A DNA stretch of 55,030 bases from Parvibaculum sp035325945 (GTDB lineage Bacteria; Pseudomonadota; Alphaproteobacteria; Parvibaculales; Parvibaculaceae): assembly GCF_035325945.1 (NCBI RefSeq), contig NZ_DAOKYX010000018.1:1-55030 (forward strand). The letters run 5' to 3'. Below, in pieces: positions 25,167-34,434 of this stretch. The first letter of the stretch is position 1; the number at the start of each line of letters is the position of its first letter. The position numbers and the translations under genes are program-made. The notes under the pieces were generated by a model that worked only from the letters and a program-made list of their open reading frames with translations, was not told where the DNA came from and did no database searches.

Positions 25167-25167
25167 G

Positions 25168-25905
25168 CATGATCTGGAACCCGTCGTCGATCGGCTCGAT
25201 AAGGTGCTCGGCCTCAAGGTCGCCTATAACGATCCGGGTGTCGGCATTTTCGGGCTCGTCAACGCTGTCATGCCGGTGGGCGGCGAATTTCTGGAAGTCG
25301 TGCAGCCTGTGAAGGACGATGCCTCGGCGCTTCGCTATCTCCGCAGGCGCGGCGGCGATGCGGGCTATATGGTGATCTTCCAGGCCGCAGATGCGCTTGG
25401 CGAGCGCGAGCGGATAAGGGGGCTCGGCGCCAGAGTGATCGCCGAGCGCGATGGCCGCTATACATTCACGCATTTTCATCCGGGCGATTTCGGCGGCGTA
25501 CTGACCTCCGTCGATTCCGTTGCGGGCGTTGCCGACTGGTTCGCCCGCGACAGCGACTGGCCGCCTGCGGGCCATGACTGGCGCAATGCGCGCAATGAGC
25601 TTTCGACGGCGCTTCTCGGCGTCGCCGTTCAATCCGCAAGCCCGGCTGCGATGGCGGCGCGCTGGGGCCGGTTGCTCGGCGTCTCGGTTGCGGAAGGTCC
25701 GTCCGGGCCGCGGCTCGATCTCGCGCGCGGCTACGTCGATTTCATGCCGCCCGTCGATGAGGATGGAACCGGCGTCGTCGGCATCGACATAGCGGTGAGC
25801 GATCCCGCCCTCGTCATCGAGGCGGCGCACCGTCATGGCGTCCTGGTCAAAGGCGGGGCCGTGATGATCTGCGGCGTCCGCTTCAATCTCGTTCCCGCCG
25901 TCTGA
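25168..25905 (+). CDS. VOC/glyoxalase-like protein (5'-truncated)
   Basis: The frame is open from the gap, beginning HDLEPVVDRLDKVLGLKVAYND, which is the start of a vicinal-oxygen-chelate (glyoxalase/dioxygenase superfamily) domain. Only about 10-15 N-terminal residues appear lost. The 245 visible residues form two such modules. The first contains FGLVNAVMPVGGEFLEVVQPV, and the second starts near LSTALLGVAVQSASPAAMAARW, with a Glu-containing strand in each. Metal-binding His/Glu residues are plausible, but the chemistry is unknown. The gene ends at a strong terminator shared with converging glnA. Confidence 0.75.
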   Translation, partial: HDLEPVVDRLDKVLGLKVAYNDPGVGIFGLVNAVMPVGGEFLEVVQPVKDDASALRYLRRRGGDAGYMVIFQAADALGERERIRGLGARVIAERDGRYTFTHFHPGDFGGVLTSVDSVAGVADWFARDSDWPPAGHDWRNARNELSTALLGVAVQSASPAAMAARWGRLLGVSVAEGPSGPRLDLARGYVDFMPPVDEDGTGVVGIDIAVSDPALVIEAAHRHGVLVKGGAVMICGVRFNLVPAV

Positions 25906-25910
25906 AAAGA

Positions 25911-25938
25911 AAAGGCCGGAGCGGACACTCCGGCCTTT
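25911..25938. terminator. Bidirectional terminator between VOC gene and glnA
   Basis: AAAGGCCGGAG and CTCCGGCCTTT form an 11-bp stem around a six-base loop, with T runs for both directions. It sits between two converging genes. Confidence 0.88.
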
Positions 25939-25958
25939 CCATTCGATCCGTATAGAGA

Positions 25959-27368
<1,410 letters not shown>

Positions 27369-27438
27369 TTAATCTTCCCCGTTCTGGATGGGTGTGTAGC
27401 GGTGTTGGGTTCGGATGGTTCGCAGGCGGCTCGTCGCG

Positions 27439-27777
27439 TCAGATCGCGTCCGTCCCGGTTTCGCCGGTGCGGATGCGGATCGCCTCCTCGATCGTGGAAA
27501 TGAAAATCTTGCCGTCGCCGATGCGGCCCGTGCGCGCGGCTTGCTGGATGGCCTCGACCGCCTTTGCCACCATCGAGTCGTCGAGGACGACCTCGATTTT
27601 CACCTTCGGAAGAAAATCGACGACATATTCCGCGCCCCGGTAGAGTTCGGTGTGACCCTTCTGGCGCCCGAAGCCCTTCGCCTCGGTGACCGTGATGCCC
27701 TGCAGCCCGACTTCCTGAAGGGCCTCCTTCACTTCGTCGAGTTTGAATGGCTTGATGATCGCCTCGATCTTCTTCAT
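27439..27777 (-). CDS. glnB: Nitrogen regulatory protein P-II
   Basis: This 112-residue P-II signal protein binds ATP/ADP and 2-oxoglutarate and controls glutamine synthetase modification and NtrB. The uridylylation site Tyr51 sits in GAEYVVDFLPKVK on the T-loop, and the B-loop TGRIGDGKIF and C-terminal IRIRTGETGTDAI match GlnB. The ATG at 27777 has AGGA eight bases before it. An ATG at 27786 directly abuts that sequence and is less likely. It is cotranscribed with glnA, the usual alphaproteobacterial arrangement. Confidence 0.96.
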   Translation of the reverse strand: MKKIEAIIKPFKLDEVKEALQEVGLQGITVTEAKGFGRQKGHTELYRGAEYVVDFLPKVKIEVVLDDSMVAKAVEAIQQAARTGRIGDGKIFISTIEEAIRIRTGETGTDAI

Positions 27778-27828
27778 GTCTGACATCCTATGGCTTGGGT
27801 CGGAGCATCCGCCGTCAACAGCCTGATA

Positions 27829-27843
27829 GCATGTGTCGTGCCA
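27829..27843 (-). promoter_or_regulatory. Sigma-54 (-24/-12) promoter for glnB-glnA
   Basis: On the minus strand TGGCACGACACATGC matches the sigma-54 consensus TGGCACG-N4-TTGC with one mismatch. The invariant GG and GC are ten bases apart, as required. It lies 50 bases upstream of the glnB ATG. Nitrogen control by NtrC is inferred. I could not find an unambiguous NtrC box upstream. Confidence 0.72.
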
Positions 27844-28064
27844 CACGACGAGAACTAGAATATTGTTTGGAATCAAATAGTTGCGAATAAGCGTCGAAAG
27901 CTTGCCCGGTGGCGGCCGAAAGCGCTGCACAATAAACGGTCAGTTTGGATAAAAAGCGGGCACGCGGCAAACCGGGCGGCGATTTGCAGGCGCGCCGACG
28001 GTTTGACATTCTCGCGCCCGCCGGCATGGCCGGGCAAGCGGGAATAAAGGAAGGGGAAGGCGCG

Positions 28065-29237
28065 ATGCGGCCGGTGAACGGTGTTTTCGGGAATCTGGGC
28101 ACGACGATTTTCACGGTCATGTCGGCGCTCGCATCCGAGCATGGCGCGCTCAATCTCGGGCAGGGCTTCCCGGACGATGAAGGCCCGGACGATGTTCGCG
28201 CCGTGGCCGCGAGGGCGATCATCGACGGGCCGAACCAGTATCCGCCCATGCCTGGCGTGCCCGCGCTTCGTCAGGCGGTAGCCGCCGCCAACAAGCGCTT
28301 CTATGGCCTCGACGTCGATTGGCAGAAGGAGGTGCTCGTCACGTCCGGCGCGACCGAGGCGCTGAACGATTGCCTGCTCGGCCTCCTTAATCCGGGCGAT
28401 GAGGCGATCATCCTCGAACCCGCCTATGACAGTTACAAGCCGATCATCGAGGCGGCGGGAGCCAAGGTGGTGAGCGTCGCGCTCGAGCCGCCGCTCTGGA
28501 CGCTGCCGCTGGAGAGGCTCGCGGCGGCCTTCTCGCCCCGGACGAAGCTCATCCTGCTCAACACACCGATGAACCCGACGGGCAAGGTCTTCACCCGCGC
28601 TGAACTCGACGCCATCGCTGCGCTTCTGATCGAGCATGACGCCTATGCCGTTTGCGACGAGGTCTATGAGCACCTCGTCTTTTCCGGCCATCGCCATGTG
28701 CCGCTGATGACGCTGCCCGGCATGCGCGAGCGCTGCGTGCGGATCGGTTCGGCGGGCAAGACCTTCTCGCTCACCGGCTGGAAGATCGGTTATGTCACGG
28801 GCCCGGAGCATCTGATGACGCCGATCATGAAGGTGCATCAGTTCGTGACCTTCACCACGCCGCCGGCGCTGCAAACGGCCGTCGCCTACGGGCTCGGCAA
28901 GGATGACGATTACTTCGCGGGCCTTGCGGGCTCGCTGGAAGCAAAGCGCGATCTCATGGCGCGGGGGCTGAAGGAAGCGGGCTTCGATGTGCTGCCCGCG
29001 GATGGCACCTATTTCATCAGCGCCGATTTCAGGCCGCTCGGCTTCAACGGCACGGATGAGGAGTTCTGCCGCGACATCACGGTCAAGGCCAAGGTCGCGG
29101 CCATTCCGATCTCCGCCTTCTATGCGGACCCCGCCGCCGCGCCGCGCCATCTCGCGCGCTTCTGCTTCTGCAAGCAGGATGCGGTCATTCAGGAGGCGAG
29201 CGCGCGGCTCGGAACCTACGCGCAGCGCCGGGCCTGA
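28065..29237 (+). CDS. Class I/II PLP aminotransferase
   Basis: This 390-residue fold-type I aminotransferase is complete. Landmarks are the NLGQGFPDDEGP substrate loop, Asn170 in NTPMNPTGKVF, Asp198 in YAVCDEVYEHL, the PLP lysine Lys232 in SAGKTFSLTGWKIGY and the late FCFCKQD region. Here the usual Arg of GWR is Lys. The FPDDEGP start resembles methionine aminotransferase / kynurenine aminotransferase-like enzymes (YbdL group), so a broad amino-acid:2-oxoacid specificity is likely. The ATG at 28065 has GGAAGGGGAAGG upstream. It is divergent from glnB. Confidence 0.88.
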   Translation: MRPVNGVFGNLGTTIFTVMSALASEHGALNLGQGFPDDEGPDDVRAVAARAIIDGPNQYPPMPGVPALRQAVAAANKRFYGLDVDWQKEVLVTSGATEALNDCLLGLLNPGDEAIILEPAYDSYKPIIEAAGAKVVSVALEPPLWTLPLERLAAAFSPRTKLILLNTPMNPTGKVFTRAELDAIAALLIEHDAYAVCDEVYEHLVFSGHRHVPLMTLPGMRERCVRIGSAGKTFSLTGWKIGYVTGPEHLMTPIMKVHQFVTFTTPPALQTAVAYGLGKDDDYFAGLAGSLEAKRDLMARGLKEAGFDVLPADGTYFISADFRPLGFNGTDEEFCRDITVKAKVAAIPISAFYADPAAAPRHLARFCFCKQDAVIQEASARLGTYAQRRA

Positions 29238-29312
29238 ACCGGAAAATTCCGCCATGCGACTTCGGTTCGCGGCATGAGGGTGTATGCTGGCGGCCAAAGA
29301 GAAAGCGTCCTC

Positions 29313-29969
29313 ATGCTCAATGCCCTTCGCCGCGACCCCGACAGCGCCGACGCCAGATGGCTCATCGTGTTTCTGCACGGCTATGGCTCGAATGGCGCGG
29401 ACCTCATGTCCTTCGCCGATTTCTGGCAGGCCTCCATGCCCGCCGTCGCCTTCGTCGCGCCGGATGCGCCGACCGCAACGGCGGATGGCGGCTATCAATG
29501 GATCGGCAAGCGACCGGGAACCGACCCGCGCCTTTATGACGATGCGGTCGCCGCGCAAGCGGGCGTCGATGAATTCATCGACGGCGAGCTTCAACGGCTC
29601 GGCCTCGATGCCTCGCGCCTTGCTCTCGTGGGCTTCAGCCAGGGAACGGTGATGGCGCTTCATGCAGGGCTGCGCCGCAAGTCGGCGCCTGCGGCCATTC
29701 TGGGCTATGCGGGCGGCCTTGTCGGGCGCGAGCGGCTGGCGGCGGAGATAACTTCGCGCCCGCCCGTCATGCTCATCAATGGCGAACTCGACGAACTGGC
29801 CCCGGTCTATGGCATGCATGTCGCCGTGAAGGCGTTGAGCGAGGTGGGCATCGTCGCGGCGGGGCAGGCGCTTCCCGGGCTCGGCCATGCCGTCAACGCC
29901 GACGCGCTCATTCTCGGCGGGCGCTTCCTTCTCTCGGCCTTCGCCTATCGCGAGCGGCATGGCGGGTGA
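29313..29969 (+). CDS. Phospholipase/carboxylesterase family hydrolase
   Basis: This 218-residue alpha/beta hydrolase of the short carboxylesterase (acyl-protein-thioesterase-like) family has Ser109 in GFSQGT, Asp160 in GELDELAP and His192 in GLGHAVN as catalytic triad. FLHGYGSNGADLM forms the oxyanion region. Members cleave short acyl esters or lysophospholipids. There is no signal peptide, so it is cytosolic. I place the start at the ATG at 29313, where family similarity (MLNALRRDP) begins. An ATG at 29274 is also possible and would add 13 residues. It follows the aminotransferase by about 75 bases and may share its transcript. Confidence 0.87.
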   Translation: MLNALRRDPDSADARWLIVFLHGYGSNGADLMSFADFWQASMPAVAFVAPDAPTATADGGYQWIGKRPGTDPRLYDDAVAAQAGVDEFIDGELQRLGLDASRLALVGFSQGTVMALHAGLRRKSAPAAILGYAGGLVGRERLAAEITSRPPVMLINGELDELAPVYGMHVAVKALSEVGIVAAGQALPGLGHAVNADALILGGRFLLSAFAYRERHGG

Positions 29970-30166
29970 GGGCTTGTAATGGCCGCGCTTCACCCCATTT
30001 ATGTTCCAAGCGCGAAGGTTCGCTGCGCGGGTCATCCCGGCGCCGGACCTGTGGCATTACAGGCCGGATGTACGCCGTGATGCCTCGCGCCACTTCCCCC
30101 TTTTGCCGATACGCAATCGTTTCGCAAAGCAAGGACGCCGCCCCTTTGGACGGCCTCGAATGACAC

Positions 30167-30388
30167 ATGACATCAAGAACTGACCGGAGGACCTCCGGCT
30201 CGTCGCGGCGCCGCTCGCCGGGGCGCGCGCAGGCGGTGAACCCTGCCCAGTGGCGCCAGAATTTCGAGCGCTACCGCGCGCTCGCCGAAGAGGCGGGCCG
30301 TGTCGCCGACCCGGTGGCCCGTGAGAATTACTACCAGCACGCCGAGCATTATCTGCGCCTGATCCACGAGGCGGGCGGACAGGACTGA
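30167..30388 (+). CDS. Short DUF4167 protein
   Basis: This 73-residue protein keeps the diagnostic DUF4167 core, with the DPVARENYYQHAEHYLRLI block near residues 48-66 preceded by a helix ending in LAEEAGRVA. The family is restricted largely to alphaproteobacteria. Most members are longer, with a basic RNA-binding-like start and a long disordered tail. Here only an Arg/Ser-rich start of 25 residues and the core remain, with a stop directly after the core. It begins in the repeat-like spacer and may be a short natural form. The function is unknown. It lies before a TonB-like gene. Confidence 0.8.
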   Translation: MTSRTDRRTSGSSRRRSPGRAQAVNPAQWRQNFERYRALAEEAGRVADPVARENYYQHAEHYLRLIHEAGGQD

Positions 30389-30488
30389 GCGGCAGGCGCC
30401 GGATTTTCCGGGTCTGGCCGTTTGTCTCCGCCGCAGGTAACGTCCGCCCCAGGTGGCGCGGACGTTCCGCCGCCCGGGAACCTGTGTT

Positions 30489-31349
30489 GTGACCCTGACC
30501 CTGACGCATGAGCCGGCTTCCGGCACCGTCCAACTCGATCCGTCAGACCCGCTCGCGCCTCCGCCGCCAGCCGGGAACGAGCGCTGGAACATTCCTGTCA
30601 CCCTGCTGCTCGCGCTCCTGCTGAACGCCCTTCTGCTCTCGGCGCTCTTCCTTCGTCTGCCCGCCCGCCCGCTGAAACAGCCGGCCGAGCCTCCCTCGAT
30701 ACCGGTTGAACTCGTCCAGCCGCCGCAGCCGCAGGAGCCGCCCAAACCTCAGCCACAACCGCAGCCAAAGCCGGAAGAAAAGCCGCAAGAGCAGGAGCGA
30801 ATTCGCGAATCCGGCGGATCGAAGGACATTGCGCCCGGCAAGGCGCCGAAGACGACGGAAAAGCCGGTCAAGAACGAGCCGCCAAAGCCGGAGGCAAGGG
30901 TCAAGAAGCCTGAACCGCCCAAGACGGCCATGCCCGATTGGGCCCGTCAGCTTGAGCCCGGTTATGGCATCACACGGTCGCAAGACAGGACAACCTCGTC
31001 GCAGCCGAGCCGGGCAGCGCCGAACGATGCGTTCAGCGACACTCTGGGGCAGGGCGGCGGCGATCCCTATCTCAACCGCATGCGCGACCGGATTCTGGCC
31101 GCGCTTGTCTATCCGGCGGAGGTCGCGCGCGGCGCGATCGGCGAGGCCAAATATCAGGTGCTCATCGACCGCTCGGGCATGCTGCGCCGGTTGCGGCTGA
31201 CCAGATCGTCAGGCTCCGTGGCGCTCGACCGCGCCGGTGCGGTGGCGATCCAGAATGCGAGCCCCTTCGAGCCGCCCCCATTCGACATACCGGGCGAGGT
31301 CATCGGCGTCGAATTTGCCCTTCGTATCCAGCCGAAGGCGGGCGAGTGA
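30489..31349 (+). CDS. TonB-like energy transducer (TonB C-terminal domain)
   Basis: This 286-residue protein has one membrane helix (about residues 36-58, WNIPVTLLLALLLNALLLSA). A periplasmic linker of about 120 residues rich in Pro, Lys, Glu and Gln follows, and then a TonB C-terminal domain starting near YLNRMRDRILAALVYP and containing IGEAKYQVLIDRSGMLRRL and FEPPPFDIPG. This is the TonB/TolA architecture for passing proton-motive energy across the periplasm. No exbB/exbD genes are adjacent. The start is uncertain. GTG at 30489 has GGGAA upstream, and GTG at 30453 is the alternative. The gene is immediately upstream of the asd leader. Confidence 0.82.
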   Translation: MTLTLTHEPASGTVQLDPSDPLAPPPPAGNERWNIPVTLLLALLLNALLLSALFLRLPARPLKQPAEPPSIPVELVQPPQPQEPPKPQPQPQPKPEEKPQEQERIRESGGSKDIAPGKAPKTTEKPVKNEPPKPEARVKKPEPPKTAMPDWARQLEPGYGITRSQDRTTSSQPSRAAPNDAFSDTLGQGGGDPYLNRMRDRILAALVYPAEVARGAIGEAKYQVLIDRSGMLRRLRLTRSSGSVALDRAGAVAIQNASPFEPPPFDIPGEVIGVEFALRIQPKAGE

Positions 31350-31368
31350 GCCTTGCCCGGCGGGCCTT

Positions 31369-31397
31369 TTGACAGGTGCGCGGCGCTGCTCTATGGT
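31369..31397 (+). promoter_or_regulatory. Sigma-70 promoter of the asd leader
   Basis: A perfect -35 TTGACA (31369-31374), an optimal 17-base spacer and a -10 TATGGT (31392-31397) lie just before the leader peptide. The predicted start of transcription is at about 31404, so the leader message begins almost at the leader-peptide ATG. Confidence 0.75.
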
Positions 31398-31406
31398 CCG
31401 GCCATC

Positions 31407-31487
31407 ATGCAGAATGCGTCGCTGATGCTCAAAAAACAGACCGTCACCACGACCGCCGCTCGGCGGGCGTCGAAGGCGCATATCTGA
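31407..31487 (+). CDS. Threonine-rich leader peptide of asd
   Basis: This 26-codon open frame starts at an ATG three or so bases after the predicted transcription start and ends with TGA at 31485. Its sequence begins MQNASLMLKKQ and then has the control stretch T-V-T-T-T (residues 12-16), encoded by ACC GTC ACC ACG ACC, followed by AARRASKAHI. Four Thr codons in five is far above chance for so short a frame. The Thr codons run directly into segment 1 of the attenuator. A second in-frame ATG at 31425 could also serve. Asd lies in the pathway to threonine, so ribosome stalling at Thr codons would report the relevant amino acid. This is inferred, not shown. Confidence 0.7.
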   Translation: MQNASLMLKKQTVTTTAARRASKAHI

Positions 31488-31548
31488 ACGAAAGAGCAGA
31501 GCGACCCTTGGACAAGCCCCGCCGGAACCGGACGGGGCTTTTGCTTTT
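31453..31548 (+). promoter_or_regulatory. Transcription attenuator of asd (segments 1-4)
   Basis: Four segments can pair in alternative ways. Segment 1 (CCGCCG, 31453-31458) pairs with segment 2 (CGGCGGG, 31461-31467). Segment 2 pairs instead with segment 3 (CCCGCCG, 31518-31524) over seven GC-rich pairs as antiterminator. Segment 3, within AAGCCCCG (31514-31521), pairs with segment 4 (CGGGGCTT, 31533-31540) as an eight-bp terminator followed by TTTTGCTTTT. Segment 1 overlaps the last Thr codon of the leader peptide. This is the layout of classical amino-acid attenuators such as thr, his and trp operons. Confidence 0.72.
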
Positions 31549-31591
31549 GCGGTCTGGCCCCTCCGTTCATCCGGCATAACGGAGACGAAAA

Positions 31592-32614
31592 ATGGCCTCG
31601 AACCTCTCTTCACCTCTCGTCGCGGTGGTCGGCGCGACGGGCGCCGTCGGCGTCGAAATGATCCGCTGCCTCGAGGAGCGGAATTTTCCGCTATCAGGCT
31701 TGCGCCTGCTTGCATCGCCCCGCTCGGCCGGCCGCAAGATGAAATTCCGCGGCGAGGAAGTCGCCGTCGAGGCGCTCACGGAAGAGAGCTTCAAGGGCGT
31801 CGGCATCGCGCTCTTCTCGGCGTCTGGTTCCGTCTCCCGCCAGTTCGCGCCCGTCGTGGTGCGCGAAGGCGGCGTCGTGGTCGACAATTCCTCGGCCTTC
31901 CGCATGAATGATGACACGCCGCTCGTCGTGCCGGAGATCAATGGCGGCGAGATCGCGCGCCACAAGGGCATCATCGCCAATCCGAATTGCGCGGCGACGA
32001 TTTCCATCACGCCGCTCTGGCCCGTGCATCAGCGCAACCGGATCAAGCGCCTCATCATCGCCACCTATCAGGCGGCATCCGGCGCGGGCGCTGCGGCGAT
32101 GGAGGAACTGCGCGCCTCGACGGAAGCCTATCTGCAGGGCCGCGACTATCAGAACACGGTGCTGCCGCATCCCTACGCCTTCAACCTCTTCAGCCACAAC
32201 ACGAAGATCGATCCCGTGACCGGCTACAACGACGAGGAGACGAAGGTCATCAGCGAGACGAAGAAGATTTTCGGCGACCCGGACATCTGCGTCTCCGCGA
32301 CCTGCGTGCGCGTGCCGGTGCTTCGCGCTCATTCCGTCGCGCTCACATTCGAGTGCGAGCGTCCCATCGCGGCGCAGGAAGTGCGCGAGCTTCTGAAGAC
32401 GGCGCCCGGCGTCAAGCTCGTCGACGATTGGGAGAACAATTACTTCCCGATGCCGAAGGACGCATCCGGCCAGGACGACATTCTCGTCGGCCGCATCCGC
32501 CAGGATCTCAGCGATCCGAGCGGCCGCTCGGTGACGCTCTTCAGCGCGGGCGACCAGCTTCTCAAGGGCGCCGCGCTCAATGCCGTGCAGATCGCCGAGC
32601 GCCTCGTCGCCTGA
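31592..32614 (+). CDS. asd: Aspartate-semialdehyde dehydrogenase
   Basis: Asd reduces aspartyl phosphate to aspartate semialdehyde with NADPH, the branch point to lysine/diaminopimelate, threonine, methionine and isoleucine. The 340-residue protein shows the nucleotide-binding GATGAVG at 14-20, the nucleophile Cys133 in ANPNCAATIS and the catalytic His247 in VLRAHSVAL. The ATG at 31592 has GGAGA seven bases upstream. It is preceded by a promoter, Thr-rich leader peptide and attenuator, which suggests threonine-responsive control, and is followed by a hairpin terminator. Confidence 0.96.
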   Translation: MASNLSSPLVAVVGATGAVGVEMIRCLEERNFPLSGLRLLASPRSAGRKMKFRGEEVAVEALTEESFKGVGIALFSASGSVSRQFAPVVVREGGVVVDNSSAFRMNDDTPLVVPEINGGEIARHKGIIANPNCAATISITPLWPVHQRNRIKRLIIATYQAASGAGAAAMEELRASTEAYLQGRDYQNTVLPHPYAFNLFSHNTKIDPVTGYNDEETKVISETKKIFGDPDICVSATCVRVPVLRAHSVALTFECERPIAAQEVRELLKTAPGVKLVDDWENNYFPMPKDASGQDDILVGRIRQDLSDPSGRSVTLFSAGDQLLKGAALNAVQIAERLVA

Positions 32615-32630
32615 CGCAGCGGAAACCGTG

Positions 32631-32668
32631 ATGCCTCGTCTCCCGCTGGACATAGGGAGGCGAGGCAT
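32631..32668 (+). terminator. Hairpin terminator after asd
   Basis: ATGCCTCG-T-CTCCC pairs with GGGAG-G-CGAGGCAT, a long near-perfect stem with a ten-base loop, just after the asd stop. The T tract behind it is weak (TATTCTCC), so termination efficiency is uncertain. Confidence 0.65.
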
Positions 32669-32731
32669 TATTCTCCCCGGCCATTGCAATCAGTGAAGCG
32701 CCGTGCACACGGCCGGAGGAGAATGAACGCG

Positions 32732-34285
32732 ATGTCGAACGTCCAGCCCGAAGACCGTACACCGATCCTTGTCGGCTGCGGCCAGCTTGTGCAGAAGGAA
32801 AAGGACGTCGAGAAGGCGAAGTCGCCCATGCATCTGATGGCCGATGCGGCGCGGCTCGCGGCGGCGGATACGGGGCTCGGCGACGCGCTCTGGAAGGCCG
32901 TCGACAACATCACCGTCGTTCGCTTCATCACCGACAGCCCCGACTCCGGCCGCCTGACCTTCGGCCGCTATCCGAATGCGCCGAAGACGCTCGGCAACAT
33001 GCTCGGCGCCAACGCATCGAAGAACTGCTACGGCCCGACCGGCGGCAACACACCGCAATATCTCGTCAACCACACGGCCGAACTGATCGCCGAAGGCGAA
33101 ACGGATGTCGCGCTTGTGGCGGGCGCCGAATGCTTCGCGACGCTCATGCGCGCGCTCGGCCGCGGACAGACGCTGCCCTGGCACGACGAGCCGGGCGGCA
33201 CGCGCATCGACATCGGCAATGAGCGTCTCGGCGTGAGCGAGGTGGAGAAGCGTCACAAGGTCCAGTATCCGGTTAACATCTACCCGATGTTCGAGAACGC
33301 GATCCGCGGCCAGAAGAAGCTCAGCGTGCGCGAGCACCAGCTCGAGATCGGCCGCCTCATGGCGCCTTTCACCGAGATCGCCGCCAAGCACCCGCAGGCG
33401 TGGTTTCCCGTTTCGCGGACGGCGGAAGAGATCGCGACCCCCGGCGATGATAACCGCTATGTCGGCTTTCCGTACACGAAGTATATGAACGCCATCATGC
33501 AGGTCGATCAGGCGGCGGCGGTGGTGATGATGTCGGTGAAGAAGGCGCGTGAACTCGGCGTGCCGGAGTCTAAGTGGGTCTATCTCCATGGCTGCGGCGA
33601 TGCCAACGACATCTGGTATCTGAGCGAGCGCGTGAATTTCCATTCCTCGCCCGCGATCCGTACCATCGGCCGCAAGGCTCTCGACATGGCGGGCTGGTCG
33701 ATCGGCGACATCGACTTCTTCGATCTCTATTCCTGCTTCCCCTCGGCCGTGCAGATCGGCCGCAACGAACTCGGCATCGCCGAGGACGATCCGCGCCCGC
33801 TGACCGTCACGGGCGGCCTGCCTTACTTCGGCGGCGCGGGCAACAATTACGTCATGCACTCCATCGCGACGATGATGGAGAAGCTGCGCGCGAAGCCGGG
33901 CTCGAAGGGGCTCTGCACTTCGAACGGCTGGTATGTGACGAAGCACGGGCTGGGCCTCTATTCGACCGAGCCGGTGAAGGGACCGTGGAAGCGCGAGAAC
34001 CCGGCAAGCTACCAAGCCGAGATCGACAACGAGCCGCATCCGCAGGTGGACGAGACGCCGAACGGCAAGGCGAAGATCGAAACCTATACGGTCGTCAACG
34101 GGCGCGACGGCCCCGACTTCTCGATCGTGTTCGGCCGCCTCGACGATACGGGCGCGCGCTTCGTTGCGCACACGCCGAAGGATCCGGTCACGCTCATGGA
34201 TATGATGGAGCGCGAGCAGCTCGGGCGCGGCGGCACGGTGAAGGCGGCGTCCGACGGCAGCGTGAACATCTTCACGCCCGAATAG
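32732..34285 (+). CDS. Thiolase-like acetyl-CoA acetyltransferase family protein
   Basis: This 517-residue protein has the thiolase fold. TPILVGCGQLVQ forms the first strand, ASKNCYGPTGGNTPQYLVN the nucleophile region with its Cys, and IDFFDLYSCFPSAVQIGRNELGI the second-half motif. TVTGGLPYFGGAGNNYVMHSI carries the conserved glycine-rich active-site loop. About 110 C-terminal residues form the additional domain seen in SCP2-thiolase-like actinobacterial and alphaproteobacterial homologues. Degradative or synthetic direction cannot be told. Two ATGs compete: 32732 (AGGAG ten bases upstream) and 32723 (three bases from GGAGG). I used 32732. The crotonases and dehydrogenases elsewhere in the window suggest lipid or terpenoid catabolism. 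Confidence 0.87.
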   Translation: MSNVQPEDRTPILVGCGQLVQKEKDVEKAKSPMHLMADAARLAAADTGLGDALWKAVDNITVVRFITDSPDSGRLTFGRYPNAPKTLGNMLGANASKNCYGPTGGNTPQYLVNHTAELIAEGETDVALVAGAECFATLMRALGRGQTLPWHDEPGGTRIDIGNERLGVSEVEKRHKVQYPVNIYPMFENAIRGQKKLSVREHQLEIGRLMAPFTEIAAKHPQAWFPVSRTAEEIATPGDDNRYVGFPYTKYMNAIMQVDQAAAVVMMSVKKARELGVPESKWVYLHGCGDANDIWYLSERVNFHSSPAIRTIGRKALDMAGWSIGDIDFFDLYSCFPSAVQIGRNELGIAEDDPRPLTVTGGLPYFGGAGNNYVMHSIATMMEKLRAKPGSKGLCTSNGWYVTKHGLGLYSTEPVKGPWKRENPASYQAEIDNEPHPQVDETPNGKAKIETYTVVNGRDGPDFSIVFGRLDDTGARFVAHTPKDPVTLMDMMEREQLGRGGTVKAASDGSVNIFTPE

Positions 34286-34339
34286 ACTGAAACGCCCCGT
34301 TTCGCTCCAGCGCCGTTCCGCGAAAGCCCGGCCGCTATC

Positions 34340-34384
34340 CATATGCGTCGCCACGACTGATTATTTACCGTGGCGACGCATATG
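34340..34384. repeat. Perfect 16-bp inverted repeat with 13-base loop
   Basis: CATATGCGTCGCCACG at 34340-34355 is exactly mirrored by CGTGGCGACGCATATG at 34369-34384. The loop is A/T-rich. It lies between the thiolase stop and the outer-membrane protein start. No T tract follows, so it is not a typical intrinsic terminator. It could be a regulatory hairpin or a protein-binding site. Confidence 0.8.
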
Positions 34385-34434
34385 ACCGGGCGATAAAATC
34401 CCCGCGCTCAGTCAACTGAGGTGAGGGGAAAATC

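Noticed and set aside
27850..28000. NtrC binding sites upstream of the sigma-54 promoter
   Set aside because: A TGTGCAGCGC piece near 27920-27935 is suggestive, but no proper dyad TGCAC-N-GTGCA is present, so no site is called.
29970..30166. Spacer with GGTCATCCCGGCGCC and a distant CCTCGAATGACA, resembling ends of a mobile or dispersed repeat
   Set aside because: The ends are only loosely complementary and no internal gene or target duplication is visible. It could be a decayed extragenic repeat, but not enough to list as a feature.
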